In this document: in pieces, positions 55,683 through 64,000 of the stretch
Numbering within the stretch: the stretch's first letter is position 1
Layout: each line of letters begins with the position of its first letter
The notes under the pieces: model-generated
What the model was told of the DNA's origin: nothing
The model's input: only the letters and a program-made list of their open reading frames with translations
Databases searched by the model: none
Made by a program: the position numbers and the translations under genes
Assembly: GCA_000474255.1 (NCBI GenBank)
Contig: BATO01000016.1
Coordinates: 34,329-98,328 of the forward strand
Source: Aquipseudomonas alcaligenes MRY13-0052
GTDB taxonomy: Bacteria; Pseudomonadota; Gammaproteobacteria; Pseudomonadales; Pseudomonadaceae
Reading direction: 5' to 3'
DNA length: 64,000 bases

Positions 55683-56186
55683 ATGGAACCCGGCAACGCG
55701 CAACTGACGATGACCGTCCTCATGACCCCGGACATGGCCAACTTCTCCGGCAACGTCCACGGCGGCACCCTGCTCAAGTACCTCGACGAAGTCGCCTACG
55801 CCTGCGCCAGCCGCTATGCCGGGCGCTACGTGGTGACCCTCTCGGTGGACCAGGTGGTGTTCCGCGAGCCGGTGCACGTGGGCGAGCTGGTGACCTTCCT
55901 CGCCTCGGTGAACTACACCGGCACCACCTCCATGGAGATCGGCATCAAGTTGGTCACCGAGAACATCCGCGAACGCTCGGTGCGCCACACCAACAGCTGC
56001 TTCTTCACCATGGTGGCGCTGGACGACGACCGCAAGGCGGCCCCGGTGCCGCCCCGCCAGCCGCAGACCGCCGAGGAGAAGCGCCGTTTCGTCCAGGGCC
56101 ATCAACGCCGGCAGATCCGCCAGGAAATGGAGCGCCGCTACCGCGAACTGCGGGAGAACGGCAGCGAGCCCGCCGCTACATCCTGA
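55683..56186 (+). CDS. Acyl-CoA thioesterase, hotdog fold (YciA/acyl-CoA hydrolase type)
   Basis: A 167-residue hotdog thioesterase. The pattern TPDMANFSGNVHGGTLLKYLDEVAYACASRYAG (about residues 15-47) is the acyl-CoA hydrolase catalytic region, with the conserved Asn, His-Gly-Gly and Asp. VTLSVDQVVFREPVHVGELVTFLASVNYTG is the next strand pair. The C-terminal 30 residues are charged and helical. The ATG at 55683 follows GAGACAGAG, and the 88-codon upstream frame covers the repeat and is not coding. A single-gene unit, it is a second thioesterase besides the one at 5097. Confidence 0.92.
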   Translation: MEPGNAQLTMTVLMTPDMANFSGNVHGGTLLKYLDEVAYACASRYAGRYVVTLSVDQVVFREPVHVGELVTFLASVNYTGTTSMEIGIKLVTENIRERSVRHTNSCFFTMVALDDDRKAAPVPPRQPQTAEEKRRFVQGHQRRQIRQEMERRYRELRENGSEPAATS

Positions 56187-56362
56187 AAAATAATCTGACG
56201 GACTTTTCATACAAACAACGTCAGTCAACGGGTAACCTGGCGCACGCGGCGGCAGCCGCGTTCGCCACGGGCCAGGCCCCGTGAACACCTTCGAACCTCT
56301 CCCCGCAGCGCCGCGAGTCGCCGTTGCGGTCGGGTCGTTCCCTGCGTGCAAGGAGCCGCCGC

Positions 56363-58054
56363 ATGCCCCACCACACACCGCTGATCGCCACCCTCTCCGC
56401 CGGTCTGGTGCTGGCCTTCCTGCTCGGCAGCCTGGCCAACCGCCTGCGCATCTCGCCGCTGGTGGGCTACCTGCTGGCCGGCGTGCTGGCCGGCCCCTTC
56501 ACCCCGGGCTTCGTCGCCGACCAGGCGCTGTCCCAGGAGATCGCCGAGCTGGGGGTGATCCTGCTGATGTTCGGCGTGGGCCTGCACTTCTCCCTCAAGG
56601 ACCTGATGTCGGTGAAGAACATCGCCATCCCCGGTGCCGTGGTGCAGATCGCCGTCGCCACCCTGCTGGGCATGGGCCTGGCCTGGGGCCTCGGCTGGCC
56701 CCTGGGCGGCGGCTTGGTGTTCGGCCTGGCGCTGTCGGTGGCCAGCACCGTGGTGCTGCTGCGGGCCCTGGAGGAGCGCCAGCTGCTGGACACCCAGCGC
56801 GGCCGCATCGCCGTGGGCTGGCTGATCGTCGAAGACCTGGTGATGGTGCTGACCCTGGTGCTGCTGCCGGCGCTCTCCGGCATGCTCGGCGGCAAGGCCC
56901 ACGGCGGTGGCGAGCTCAGCCTCGGCGTCGAGCTGCTGCTGACCCTGGGCAAGGTCACCGCCTTCGTGGTGCTGATGCTGGTGGTGGGCCGCCGCCTGAT
57001 TCCCTGGGTGCTGGCCAAGGTCGCCGGCACCGGCTCGCGGGAGCTGTTCACCCTCGCCGTGCTGGCCATCGCCATGGGCATCGCCTACGGCTCGGCGATC
57101 CTCTTCGACGTGTCCTTCGCCCTGGGCGCCTTCTTCGCCGGCATGGTGCTCAACGAATCGGAGCTGAGCCATGACGCCGCCGAGAAGACCCTGCCCCTGC
57201 GCGATGCCTTCGCGGTGCTGTTCTTCGTCTCGGTGGGCATGCTCTTCAACCCGCTGATCCTGATCCACGAACCGCTGCCGGTGCTGGCCACCTTCCTGGT
57301 GATCGTGCTCGGCAAATCGGTGGCGGCCTATGTGATCGTGCGCGCCTTCGGCCATCCCAAGAGCACCGCCCTGACCATCTCCGCCAGCCTGGCGCAGATC
57401 GGCGAATTCAGCTTCATCCTCATCGGCCTGGGGCTGGACCTGGAGCTGATGCCGCAGACCGGCCGCGACCTGTTGCTGGCTGGCGCCATCCTGTCGATCC
57501 TGGTCAACCCGCTGCTGTTCATCGCCATCGGCCGCTGGCAGGCGCGCCAGGACCGCAAGGCGGCGGAGCTGCCGCCGGAGCAGGCGCCCGCCGAGGACGT
57601 GCCACCCGCCATCGAGGAACACGACCACGCCATCCTCATCGGCTACGGCCGTGTAGGTCGCAAGATCGCCCTGCGCCTGCGCGAGGCGGGCACGCCGCTG
57701 GTGGTGATCGAGGACAGCCGTGCGGGGCTGGATGAACTGCGCGAGTCGGGCATCAGCGCGGTGCTGGGCAACGCGGCACGGCCCGAGGTGCTGGAACTGG
57801 CGCAGCTGGCGCGGGCGCGCTGGCTGCTGCTGGCGATCCCCAATGGCTTCGAGGCCGGGCAGATCGCCCAGCAGGCCCGCGCGGTGAACCCGCAGCTGAC
57901 CATCATCGCCCGCGCCCACTTCGACGCCGAGGTGGAGCACCTGGAGCAGAACGGGGCAGACCTGGTGATCATGGGCGAGCGCGAGATCGCCCGCGCCATG
58001 ATCAATCGCGTCGCCGACGACCAGGCCGCACCGGACGCACCGGCAGCGGCCTGA
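56363..58054 (+). CDS. ybaL: Cation:proton antiporter with TrkA-N domain (YbaL/KefB-like)
   Basis: A 563-residue CPA2 antiporter. The membrane domain (residues 1-390) has ISPLVGYLLAGVLAGPFTPGF, LLMFGVGLHFSLKDLMSVKNI, SVASTVVLLRALEERQLL, GWLIVEDLVMVLTLVLLPAL and SLAQIGEFSFILIGLGL. The C-terminal TrkA-N Rossmann domain begins HAILIGYGRVGRKIALRLREAG near residue 425 and should bind NAD(H) or another nucleotide to gate transport. This matches E. coli YbaL/RosB more than KefB. AAGGAG precedes the ATG at 56363. Confidence 0.92.
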   Translation: MPHHTPLIATLSAGLVLAFLLGSLANRLRISPLVGYLLAGVLAGPFTPGFVADQALSQEIAELGVILLMFGVGLHFSLKDLMSVKNIAIPGAVVQIAVATLLGMGLAWGLGWPLGGGLVFGLALSVASTVVLLRALEERQLLDTQRGRIAVGWLIVEDLVMVLTLVLLPALSGMLGGKAHGGGELSLGVELLLTLGKVTAFVVLMLVVGRRLIPWVLAKVAGTGSRELFTLAVLAIAMGIAYGSAILFDVSFALGAFFAGMVLNESELSHDAAEKTLPLRDAFAVLFFVSVGMLFNPLILIHEPLPVLATFLVIVLGKSVAAYVIVRAFGHPKSTALTISASLAQIGEFSFILIGLGLDLELMPQTGRDLLLAGAILSILVNPLLFIAIGRWQARQDRKAAELPPEQAPAEDVPPAIEEHDHAILIGYGRVGRKIALRLREAGTPLVVIEDSRAGLDELRESGISAVLGNAARPEVLELAQLARARWLLLAIPNGFEAGQIAQQARAVNPQLTIIARAHFDAEVEHLEQNGADLVIMGEREIARAMINRVADDQAAPDAPAAA

Positions 58055-58072
58055 CGACGGCGGCGCGAGCCG

Positions 58073-58585
58073 TCACTCGGCGCCCTGGTGCGCGCCGTGG
58101 TCCATGTGCTCCATGTGCTGCATCTGCCCGTCGGCCTTGGCGGGCGCCTCCTTCTGTACGGCGATCTCCACCTGCAGGTCGCCGGCCTTCTCGAAGTGCA
58201 GGGTCAGCGGGAAGCGCTCGCCATCCTTCAGCGGCTGCTTCAGGCCGAACAGCATCAGGTGGTAGCCCCCCTGCTCCAGGCGCGCCTCGCCGCCGGCGGG
58301 GATGGCCAGGCCGCCCTGCACCTGCTGCATCTTCATCATGCCGTTGACGTGGGCGTGCTCGTGGATCTCGGCCTTGGCCGCGCTCGGGGTGTCGGCGCCC
58401 AGCAGGCGGTCAGGCGTGTCGCCGCCGTTGTGCACCACCAGGTAGGCCGCGCCGTTGGGCGAAACCGGCGGCACTTCCAGGGCCCAGGGGTGTTCGATGT
58501 GCAGCTTGCCCAGTTCGTACTCATGGGCCTGGGCGAAGGGAACGAAGCCCACCAGGGCGATCAGGGTCAGCAGTGTCTTGCGCAT
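58073..58585 (-). CDS. Periplasmic copper chaperone PCu(A)C
   Basis: A 170-residue PCu(A)C-family protein. Signal peptide MRKTLLTLIALVGFVPFAQA precedes a cupredoxin-like domain. Copper(I) ligands are expected in the region GMMKMQQVQGG and in AKAEIHEHAHVNGM, where the His and Met residues sit at family positions. The C-terminal tail is His/Met rich (MQHMEHMDHGAHQ) and may hold a second copper site. These proteins load copper into cytochrome c oxidase or ferry it in the periplasm. The ATG at 58585 follows GGAG. It lies 71 bp downstream of a PepSY gene on the same strand. Confidence 0.92.
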   Translation of the reverse strand: MRKTLLTLIALVGFVPFAQAHEYELGKLHIEHPWALEVPPVSPNGAAYLVVHNGGDTPDRLLGADTPSAAKAEIHEHAHVNGMMKMQQVQGGLAIPAGGEARLEQGGYHLMLFGLKQPLKDGERFPLTLHFEKAGDLQVEIAVQKEAPAKADGQMQHMEHMDHGAHQGAE

Positions 58586-58656
58586 GTTCAACTCCATCCA
58601 TCGATAAGCAGATTGGGCGCCCACCAGGCGAGCGCCGATAAAAAACCGTGGCAGGT

Positions 58657-60036
58657 TCAGCCCGCCATCACCCGGTCGCCGCCGAAGCGCGACAGCACCA
58701 GCCGGTCCAGGACCCAGACCAGCACCAGCGACAGGCCCACCAAGGGAAATGCCACCCCCAGCACCAGCATGATCACCACCGCGCCGCGCCACAGGGGCAG
58801 GCCATGGGGCAGCGGCGGCACGCCGAGGCGGCCGCTGGGCCGACGCTTCCACCACAGCACCAGGCCGCTGACCGCGCTGAGCAGGATCATCAGGCACACG
58901 GCGAACATCAGCAGCTGGTTGGCCAGGCCGAAGAAGCGGCCCTCGTGCAGCATCACCCCCATCTCCACGCTCTTGGCCACCAGGCCATAGTCCTTCCAGC
59001 GCACATCGGCCAGCACCTTGCCGCTGTAGCGGTCGAGGTGCAAGGTCGCGTCCTGGCGCGGGTCGGCGGCGAACACGGCGATGCTGAAGACGCCCGTGGG
59101 CGTGGTCGGCAGGGTGATGCCGTAGCCGGGCACCACGCCGCGCTCGCGGGCGGTGTCCACCACCTGCTGCAGCGGGATGCTCGGCGCCTCGCTGGCCGGT
59201 GCCCTGTCATGCCCGGCATGGGCGCGGTGGGCGGCGTGGGCGTCGGACTCCGGCAGCGGCGTGGTTTCCGCCGCCCAGGGCACGCTCTGGTCGCTGGCGC
59301 TGTTGAGGCTGCGCGCCAGCTCGCCGGACTTCGGCACCTCGTTCCACATGGCGGCGGGGAAGCGGTTCCACACATCGGCGAAGCTCGCGCCCCAGAAGCC
59401 GGTCCAGGTCATGCCGGTGAGCAGCATGAACAGCAGCAGCAGGCTGCCCCAGAAGCCGGTGACGCCGTGCAGGTCGCGCCAGAACAGGCGCCCACGTGCG
59501 GACAGGCGCGGCCACAGCACCCCGGCGCCGGAGCGCCCCCTTGGCCACCAGAGATAGAGCCCGGACACCACCAGGACGATGCCCCAGCCGGCAGCCAGTT
59601 CGATCAGCCGGTCGCCGACCGTGCCGATCATCAGCTCGCCGTGCAGGGCGCGGGTCGCCGCCTGCAGGTTCCAGAAGGCGTCCTGGGTGCCCAGCACCTT
59701 GCCGCTGTAGGGGTCGAGGAACAGGTTGAGGGTGCGGCCACCGTCAGCGATGACGAACTGGGCACTGTGCCCGGCATCCACCGGCGGCAGGTACTGGCTG
59801 ACGCTGGCCTGTGGATAAGCCTCGCGCACCCGCTGCAACTGGGCGTCGGCGTCAAGCGCGTGGTGCCCGGGGGCGACCCGCAGCAGGTCGGCGTACATCA
59901 GCTCATCGAGCTGCGGCTTGAACAGGTAGATGCTGCCGGTGATGGACAGCAGGATCATGAAGGGAATGACGAAGAGGCCGGCATAGAAATGCCAGCGCCA
60001 CGCCAGGTTGTAGAACGAAACAGCCGGTTTGCTCAT
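58657..60036 (-). CDS. PepSY-associated membrane protein
   Basis: A 459-residue PepSY_TM protein with four main helices (RWHFYAGLFVIPFMILLSITGSIYLF near residue 14, then about 145-165, 190-215 and 365-445). The first periplasmic PepSY-like unit includes FLDPYSGKVLGTQDAFWNL, and the second ATLHLDRYSGKVLADVRWKDYG. A His-rich stretch (SDAHAAHRAHAGHDRAP, about residues 275-291) may bind metal. Such proteins often accompany siderophore or copper uptake genes and may act as ferric or cupric reductases. It sits between a PCu(A)C gene and a DUF2946 gene on the same strand. Confidence 0.9.
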   Translation of the reverse strand: MSKPAVSFYNLAWRWHFYAGLFVIPFMILLSITGSIYLFKPQLDELMYADLLRVAPGHHALDADAQLQRVREAYPQASVSQYLPPVDAGHSAQFVIADGGRTLNLFLDPYSGKVLGTQDAFWNLQAATRALHGELMIGTVGDRLIELAAGWGIVLVVSGLYLWWPRGRSGAGVLWPRLSARGRLFWRDLHGVTGFWGSLLLLFMLLTGMTWTGFWGASFADVWNRFPAAMWNEVPKSGELARSLNSASDQSVPWAAETTPLPESDAHAAHRAHAGHDRAPASEAPSIPLQQVVDTARERGVVPGYGITLPTTPTGVFSIAVFAADPRQDATLHLDRYSGKVLADVRWKDYGLVAKSVEMGVMLHEGRFFGLANQLLMFAVCLMILLSAVSGLVLWWKRRPSGRLGVPPLPHGLPLWRGAVVIMLVLGVAFPLVGLSLVLVWVLDRLVLSRFGGDRVMAG

Positions 60037-60157
60037 GGTCGTGCTCGCCTGGAAAGCGCCTCTCTGGGTTCACGCGCAGCGCGGTGGCTGGCGCAATGGA
60101 GGCTTGTCGTCAGCCTCCTCGCCCATTGGGGCACGGAGGGATGACGCGAGGGGTGGA

Positions 60158-60541
60158 TCAGGCGAGGGATGCGGGCGGTGCGCGGGAACGGGAGCCGGGG
60201 AAGATGGCCGAGCCGGCGTGGCCCGAGGCGACTGGCACCAGGCGCGGCGCGCGGACGGCATCCAGCAGGGTGGAAGCGATCAGCGGGGCGGAGCTCAGCG
60301 CCGGGCAATTGAGCAGCAGGGTGCAGTAGCCGCACTTGGCCCAGGCCGCCTCGTGGCCGGGCTGGCCCGGCGCCTTTTGCGCGGTGCCTTGCTCGGCGGA
60401 ACAGGCCAGCTCGCCCATCCAGTCCGGCACGCCCTGGCGATCCAGGCTGCGCGCCTGGGACAGCAACGGACCGGCGAACACCAGCAGCATGGCCAGAAGG
60501 CCAAGCCAGGCGCCGCTGCGGTTTGTCGTGTGTCGAGCCAA
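60158..60541 (-). CDS. DUF2946 family protein
   Basis: About 127 residues if started at TTG 60541 (LARHTTNRSGAWLGLLAMLLVFAGPLLSQ), which gives a typical DUF2946 N-terminal hydrophobic segment. A longer TTG start at 60577 is possible, and no ATG is available, so the start is uncertain. The mature part carries the family motif WAKCGYCTLLLNCPAL with three cysteines. DUF2946 genes are usually linked to copper uptake (PCu(A)C, TonB receptor), in agreement with the neighbours. Here no TonB-dependent receptor gene is seen. The gap to the PepSY gene is 121 bp. Confidence 0.75.
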   Translation of the reverse strand: MARHTTNRSGAWLGLLAMLLVFAGPLLSQARSLDRQGVPDWMGELACSAEQGTAQKAPGQPGHEAAWAKCGYCTLLLNCPALSSAPLIASTLLDAVRAPRLVPVASGHAGSAIFPGSRSRAPPASLA

Positions 60542-60663
60542 GGTGCCGTCCGGGACAGGGGATTGGAACGGGTGCAATGCTAGCCGCGCACCGCCATGGG
60601 TTGAAGCATAGCGGCTGAGTCACAAGGCCGCAGTGCGCGGCGGCAAATTCCCGTGGTGCCCGG

Positions 60664-61533
60664 TCAGCCCAGGCGCCGCGCCTCGAACTTCACCCGGGGG
60701 TGGACGAGGCGGTCCTGGGCGCGCACCAGCTCCAGTTCGTAGCTGCCACAGGCCTGGGTCTCCAGCAGCACTTCATGCACGGCGGCGGCACTGAATTCGA
60801 AGGCCTCGATCAGGTCGTTGCCCAGCAGCAGGCGCGCCAGGAACACCCCGGAGGTGAGGTCGCCCACGCCCACCGGCTGGCGCGGGAAGGCCAGCAATGG
60901 GCGGCGCAGGTGCCAGGTGCCTTCGGCGCTGACCAGCAGCATTTCGAAGTCTTCGGCGGCGCGGCCGGGGTAATCCAGGTGCTTGACCAGGATCGCCTTC
61001 GGCCCACGCTCCAGCAGGGCCCGGGCCATGCCCACGCAATCCTCCAGGGAGGTGGGGCGGCGGCAGGCGAAGCTGTTCAGCTCCAGCTGGTTGGGGCACA
61101 GCAGGTCGGCCACGGCGGCGGCTTCCTCGAGGAGGAAGGTGCTGACTTCCGGCGCCACGATGCAGCCCTTCTCCGGGTGGCCCATCACTGGGTCGCAGAG
61201 GTACAGCGCCCGTGGGTTGGCCTGCTTGATGCGCGCCACCACCTCGAGGATCTCGCGGCCCTGGGCGGCGCTGCCGAGGTAGCCCGAAAGTACCGCGTCG
61301 CAATTGCCCAGCTCGCCGATGGCGGCGATGCCCTCCACCAGCACCGGCACCTGGTTCGGCGACAGCACCTCGCCCGTCCACTGCCCGTACTGGGTGTGGT
61401 TGGAGAACTGCACGGTGTTCAGCGGCCAGACATTGACCCCGAGGCGCTCCACGGGAAACACCGCGGCGCGGTTGCCGGCATGGCCGAAGACCACATGGGA
61501 CTGGATGCTGAGAAGGTGGGGCGTTCGTGACAT
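60664..61533 (-). CDS. pdxY: Pyridoxal kinase PdxY
   Basis: A 289-residue PfkB-superfamily kinase that phosphorylates pyridoxal in the vitamin B6 salvage route. The N-terminus [21 protein letters not shown] is typical. Further landmarks are [36 protein letters not shown] near residue 117, [17 protein letters not shown] near residue 152, and the anion-hole motif [17 protein letters not shown] near residue 220, where a catalytic Asp is expected (VGVGD). The start at 61533 matches the family, and an upstream 28-codon extension is rejected. A GGDEF gene is divergent. Confidence 0.95.
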   Translation of the reverse strand: MSRTPHLLSIQSHVVFGHAGNRAAVFPVERLGVNVWPLNTVQFSNHTQYGQWTGEVLSPNQVPVLVEGIAAIGELGNCDAVLSGYLGSAAQGREILEVVARIKQANPRALYLCDPVMGHPEKGCIVAPEVSTFLLEEAAAVADLLCPNQLELNSFACRRPTSLEDCVGMARALLERGPKAILVKHLDYPGRAAEDFEMLLVSAEGTWHLRRPLLAFPRQPVGVGDLTSGVFLARLLLGNDLIEAFEFSAAAVHEVLLETQACGSYELELVRAQDRLVHPRVKFEARRLG

Positions 61534-61637
61534 TGAATAAACCCTGGTCTCGACGGGAAGAAAGGCGGCCTGACGTGCAACGACAGGTTCACTACCATAA
61601 TGGCAAGATTCTCCCATCCTCCGCCGTCAGAGCCATC

Positions 61638-63176
61638 ATGGAATCCCTGTATTTTTCGCCGATGCTGCTGGGACTCAACCTGATGCTCGCCAGTGCCGTG
61701 GCCTGTACCGGCCTGTGGTATTTCTCCCGCCCCTACCGTGGCCCGGGCTTCTGGATGGCCGGCGCCTGGCTGCTGATTCTCGGCATCTTCTCCTTCTTCG
61801 TCTTCGTCGCCACCGGCAACCGCCCGCTCAACGTATTCGGCAACGCCACCCAGCTGGCAGGCGAGGCGGTGCTGATGCTCGGCGTGTTCCGTTTCCTCGA
61901 TCGCCCGCTGCCCTGGTGGACGGTGCCGGTGAGCGCCGGCCTGATGGCCGCGGCCAACAGCTGGCACTGGTGGGTGGCGCCGCTGAACAGCGAGCTGCTG
62001 ATCGCCATCTACGCCGGCATCGGCGGGTTGCTGCCGCTGCAGGCCGCCAGCGCCCTGTTGCGCCACCCACGCGACGCGGAACTGCGCGTCGTCTGCCGTT
62101 GCGTCGGCATCGTCCTGCTCGGCTATGCCCTGGTCACCCTGCTGCGCGGCGGCATCGCCGTGCACGATTGGCTCAACGCCATCGAGCATCCCGACGTCAC
62201 CCGCTCCATGGCGTACCTGCTTCCGTACAACTTCGCCATTCCGCTCTGGGTCATCGCCCTGGTCGGCCTGGCGCTGATGACCATGCGCCGCATCCTCCTC
62301 GACAGCCAACGCAACGCCCGCCAGGCGGAGGCCAGTGCCCAGCGCTTCGAACGCCTGATGAACGTCACCAGCTGCGGCATGCTGGTGCTGCAGGACGGGC
62401 GCATCCAGGACAGCAACCCGACGCTCGACGCGCTCTTCGGCCAGTCCCGCGAAGGCCTGCTGCAGCAGACGCCCGAGCAGCTGTTCGTCGATGCCGAGCG
62501 CGCGCGCATCGGCCCGTTGCTCACCCAGGCCGACGGCACCCCCGCCGACGTCACCGCCCTGCGCCGCGATGGTTCGACCTTCCCGGCCGAGCTCTCGGTC
62601 ACCCACCTCGATGGCGCCGGCCAGCAGTTGCTGGAAGTCCGTGATGTCAGCCACCGCAAGGCCCTGGAAGAACGCCTGCGCCTGCAGGCCACCACCGACC
62701 CGCTGACCGGCGCCCTCAACCGCCGGGCCTTCTACGCCCGCGCCGAGCACGAGTTGCAGCGCGCGCGGCGCCAGGGCCAGACCTTGTGCCTGGCGATGCT
62801 CGACCTCGACCATTTCAAGCGCATCAACGATGCCCACGGCCACGGCAGCGGCGACCAGGTGCTCTGCGAATTCAGCAGGCTGTGCCAACACGAAGCCCGC
62901 AGTACTGACCTGTTCGCCCGCTTCGGCGGTGAGGAGTTCGTCTTCCTGCTGCCCGATACCACTCCCGACGCCGCCCGCAATTTTCTCGAGCGCCTGCGCG
63001 AATCGGTGGAGCAATTGCGAGTGGATGCCAATGGCATTTCCCTGCGCGTGAGCGTCAGCATCGGCCTGGCCGCCAGCCCGCCGAACGCGGACCTGCACCT
63101 GCTGCAGGAGGCTGCCGATACGGCGCTTTATCGCGCCAAGCAACATGGCCGCAACCGCGTCGAACTGGCCCTCTGA
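61638..63176 (+). CDS. Membrane PAS-GGDEF diguanylate cyclase
   Basis: A 512-residue cyclase making cyclic-di-GMP. Seven or so hydrophobic helices span about residues 5-220 (an MHYT/7TM-like sensor). A PAS domain follows at about 235-345, then a GGDEF domain at about 350-510. The active-site loop reads ARFGGEEFVFLL, and the inhibitory RxxD site is present as RSTD five residues before GGEEF. This argues for an active, product-inhibited enzyme. The ATG at 61638 lacks a clear ribosome site, so the exact start may differ. It is divergent from pdxY by 104 bp. Confidence 0.9.
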   Translation: MESLYFSPMLLGLNLMLASAVACTGLWYFSRPYRGPGFWMAGAWLLILGIFSFFVFVATGNRPLNVFGNATQLAGEAVLMLGVFRFLDRPLPWWTVPVSAGLMAAANSWHWWVAPLNSELLIAIYAGIGGLLPLQAASALLRHPRDAELRVVCRCVGIVLLGYALVTLLRGGIAVHDWLNAIEHPDVTRSMAYLLPYNFAIPLWVIALVGLALMTMRRILLDSQRNARQAEASAQRFERLMNVTSCGMLVLQDGRIQDSNPTLDALFGQSREGLLQQTPEQLFVDAERARIGPLLTQADGTPADVTALRRDGSTFPAELSVTHLDGAGQQLLEVRDVSHRKALEERLRLQATTDPLTGALNRRAFYARAEHELQRARRQGQTLCLAMLDLDHFKRINDAHGHGSGDQVLCEFSRLCQHEARSTDLFARFGGEEFVFLLPDTTPDAARNFLERLRESVEQLRVDANGISLRVSVSIGLAASPPNADLHLLQEAADTALYRAKQHGRNRVELAL

Positions 63177-63223
63177 AATCGCTGCGGATGGGTTAAGCTT
63201 CTGGGTATTCCAGGGGAGTGATC

Positions 63224-63628
63224 ATGATCAGTCTGGGCGATGTATTCCTGTTTATGCTCTTCGCCGCCGGTGCCGCCTGGCTCTGGCGTGGCCACGGCAT
63301 TCGCGAGCGCGCACTGGCGCTGGTCAAGCAGCACTGCTCGCGTTTCGACATCGAACTGCTGGACGGCAACGTCGCCCTGCAGCGCCTCACCGTGGTCCGC
63401 GATGCCCGGGGCAACCGCCGCCTGGCGCGCATCTACGGCTTCGAGTTCACCGTCACCGGCGAGCAGCGCCTCACCGGCACCATCCAGATGTTCGGCAGCC
63501 ACGGCGGCCGTATCGAACTGGATGCCCACCCCTTCGAGCCGCCAGCGGCCTCGGAAGGCAACGTCATCCAGATCAGCGACTGGCGCCGCAGCCACCCGCG
63601 CCCGGATGAGCAACGCCACGTCGAATAA
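63224..63628 (+). CDS. DUF3301 family membrane-anchored protein
   Basis: A 134-residue protein. The N-terminal helix ISLGDVFLFMLFAAGAAWLWRGHG anchors it in the membrane, and the rest is a small basic soluble domain (RFDIELLDGNVALQRLTVVRDARGNRRLARIYGFEFTVTGEQRLTG), the DUF3301 signature. Function unknown. AGGGGAG lies about 7 bp upstream of the ATG at 63224. It starts 47 bp after the cyclase gene stop, so the two may be co-transcribed. Element copy 3 begins directly after its stop codon. Confidence 0.88.
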   Translation: MISLGDVFLFMLFAAGAAWLWRGHGIRERALALVKQHCSRFDIELLDGNVALQRLTVVRDARGNRRLARIYGFEFTVTGEQRLTGTIQMFGSHGGRIELDAHPFEPPAASEGNVIQISDWRRSHPRPDEQRHVE

Positions 63629-64000
63629 AGACGCTCTGTTTGCGTTGTGTGTTGCAGTCTTTAAGCAACCGCTTAAGCACGTTGGTTTTCGGGCATTTAT
63701 GGACCTATGCCACCTCCACAGCATGGGTTTCGCTCCGCTCTACGCCATCCTACGAGCGCGGCCGCTGCAACGCAGCGCGTACCGAATGTGATGCGCACAT
63801 CAATAGATATCTGGGTGAATAAAGCTGGAGCAGCCGCCAAACGCCCCTTCCCAGTAGGCCGAGCGAATCGTCGTGTAAGGGGTTGAGCGACATGGATGTC
63901 GCGAGAGCCGCGATGGGCCAGGGATGGCCCTTCGCGGCGTGCCCCTGGAACGATGATGGAGCGAGGGAAGTCTGGCTTCAGCCAGACCCGTATGGAGGGG
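63629..64000. mobile_element. Structured ~500-bp repeat element, copy 3 (inverted, cut by window end)
   Basis: The reverse of copies 1 and 2, with its first end GCTCTGTTTGCGTTGTGTGTTGC at 63633-63655. The order of landmarks is preserved: the family C core (63721-63754, ending CATCCTACG), AGCTGGAGCAGCCGCCAA (63822-63839) and three hairpins. These are 63887-63902 (GCGACATGGATGTCGC), 63907-63938 (arms GCCGCG/CGCGGC) and 63970-63987 (GTCTGGC/GCCAGAC). It is more diverged than copies 1 and 2, but the stems keep their pairing. No gene is seen in this stretch. Confidence 0.78.

Overview
The window looks like a chromosomal segment of a high-GC Pseudomonas, probably of the P. aeruginosa/resinovorans/otitidis side of the genus. 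This rests on G/C-ending codons throughout, on family-specific proteins, and on two gene orders I recognise from P. aeruginosa near its replication origin: purK-purE-adh-LysR-aspA, and pycB-pycA-pycR-rpiR-zwf-U32 peptidase-GGDEF/EAL-uvrD. No rRNA, tRNA, CRISPR array, prophage or transposase gene is visible. The species call is inference.

Layout. Bases 1-3.5 kb hold pstC (cut by the window edge) and pstS, read leftward from a four-half-site Pho box, with a divergent sugar-dehydrogenase-like lipoprotein. 3.5-7.7 kb is housekeeping: an MFS transporter, a thioesterase, a hexose-6-phosphate mutarotase, a DUF3299 protein and a small YeaQ-type membrane protein. 7.8-13.2 kb carries purKE, an alcohol dehydrogenase, a HypT-like LysR regulator and aspA. 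13.7-17.1 kb has a MocR regulator divergent from a PaiB/GNAT/GNAT operon. A 967-residue autotransporter follows (17.3-20.2 kb), then an XRE regulator plus lipoprotein pair, an AGCS symporter, asparaginase, an orphan VapB-like antitoxin and a CBS protein.

26-37.6 kb is central metabolism: two-subunit pyruvate carboxylase with its LysR regulator, an ABC transporter/FAD oxidase operon opposite an IclR regulator, and an RpiR regulator divergent from zwf with a perfect HexR-type operator between them. 38.4-48 kb holds trhP, a membrane PAS-GGDEF-EAL gene broken by a 7-bp tandem duplication, uvrD, a large secreted protein of unknown function and a Tim44-domain protein. 48.7-58 kb holds a GNAT, an orphan SMI1/KNR4 protein, two CPA2 antiporters, a GntR-controlled aminotransferase/glutamine-synthetase-like pair and a thioesterase. 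58-63.6 kb holds a copper-related cluster (PCu(A)C, PepSY, DUF2946), pdxY, a membrane PAS-GGDEF cyclase and a DUF3301 protein.

Most intergenic regions are filled by dispersed repeats. The most striking is a roughly 500-bp element with terminal inverted repeats, present in two full copies and one copy cut by the window end. Its internal hairpins differ in sequence between copies but keep their pairing. Shorter palindromic repeats (three families), a 150-bp MITE-like element and at least twelve exact DnaA-box nonamers are also scattered through the window.
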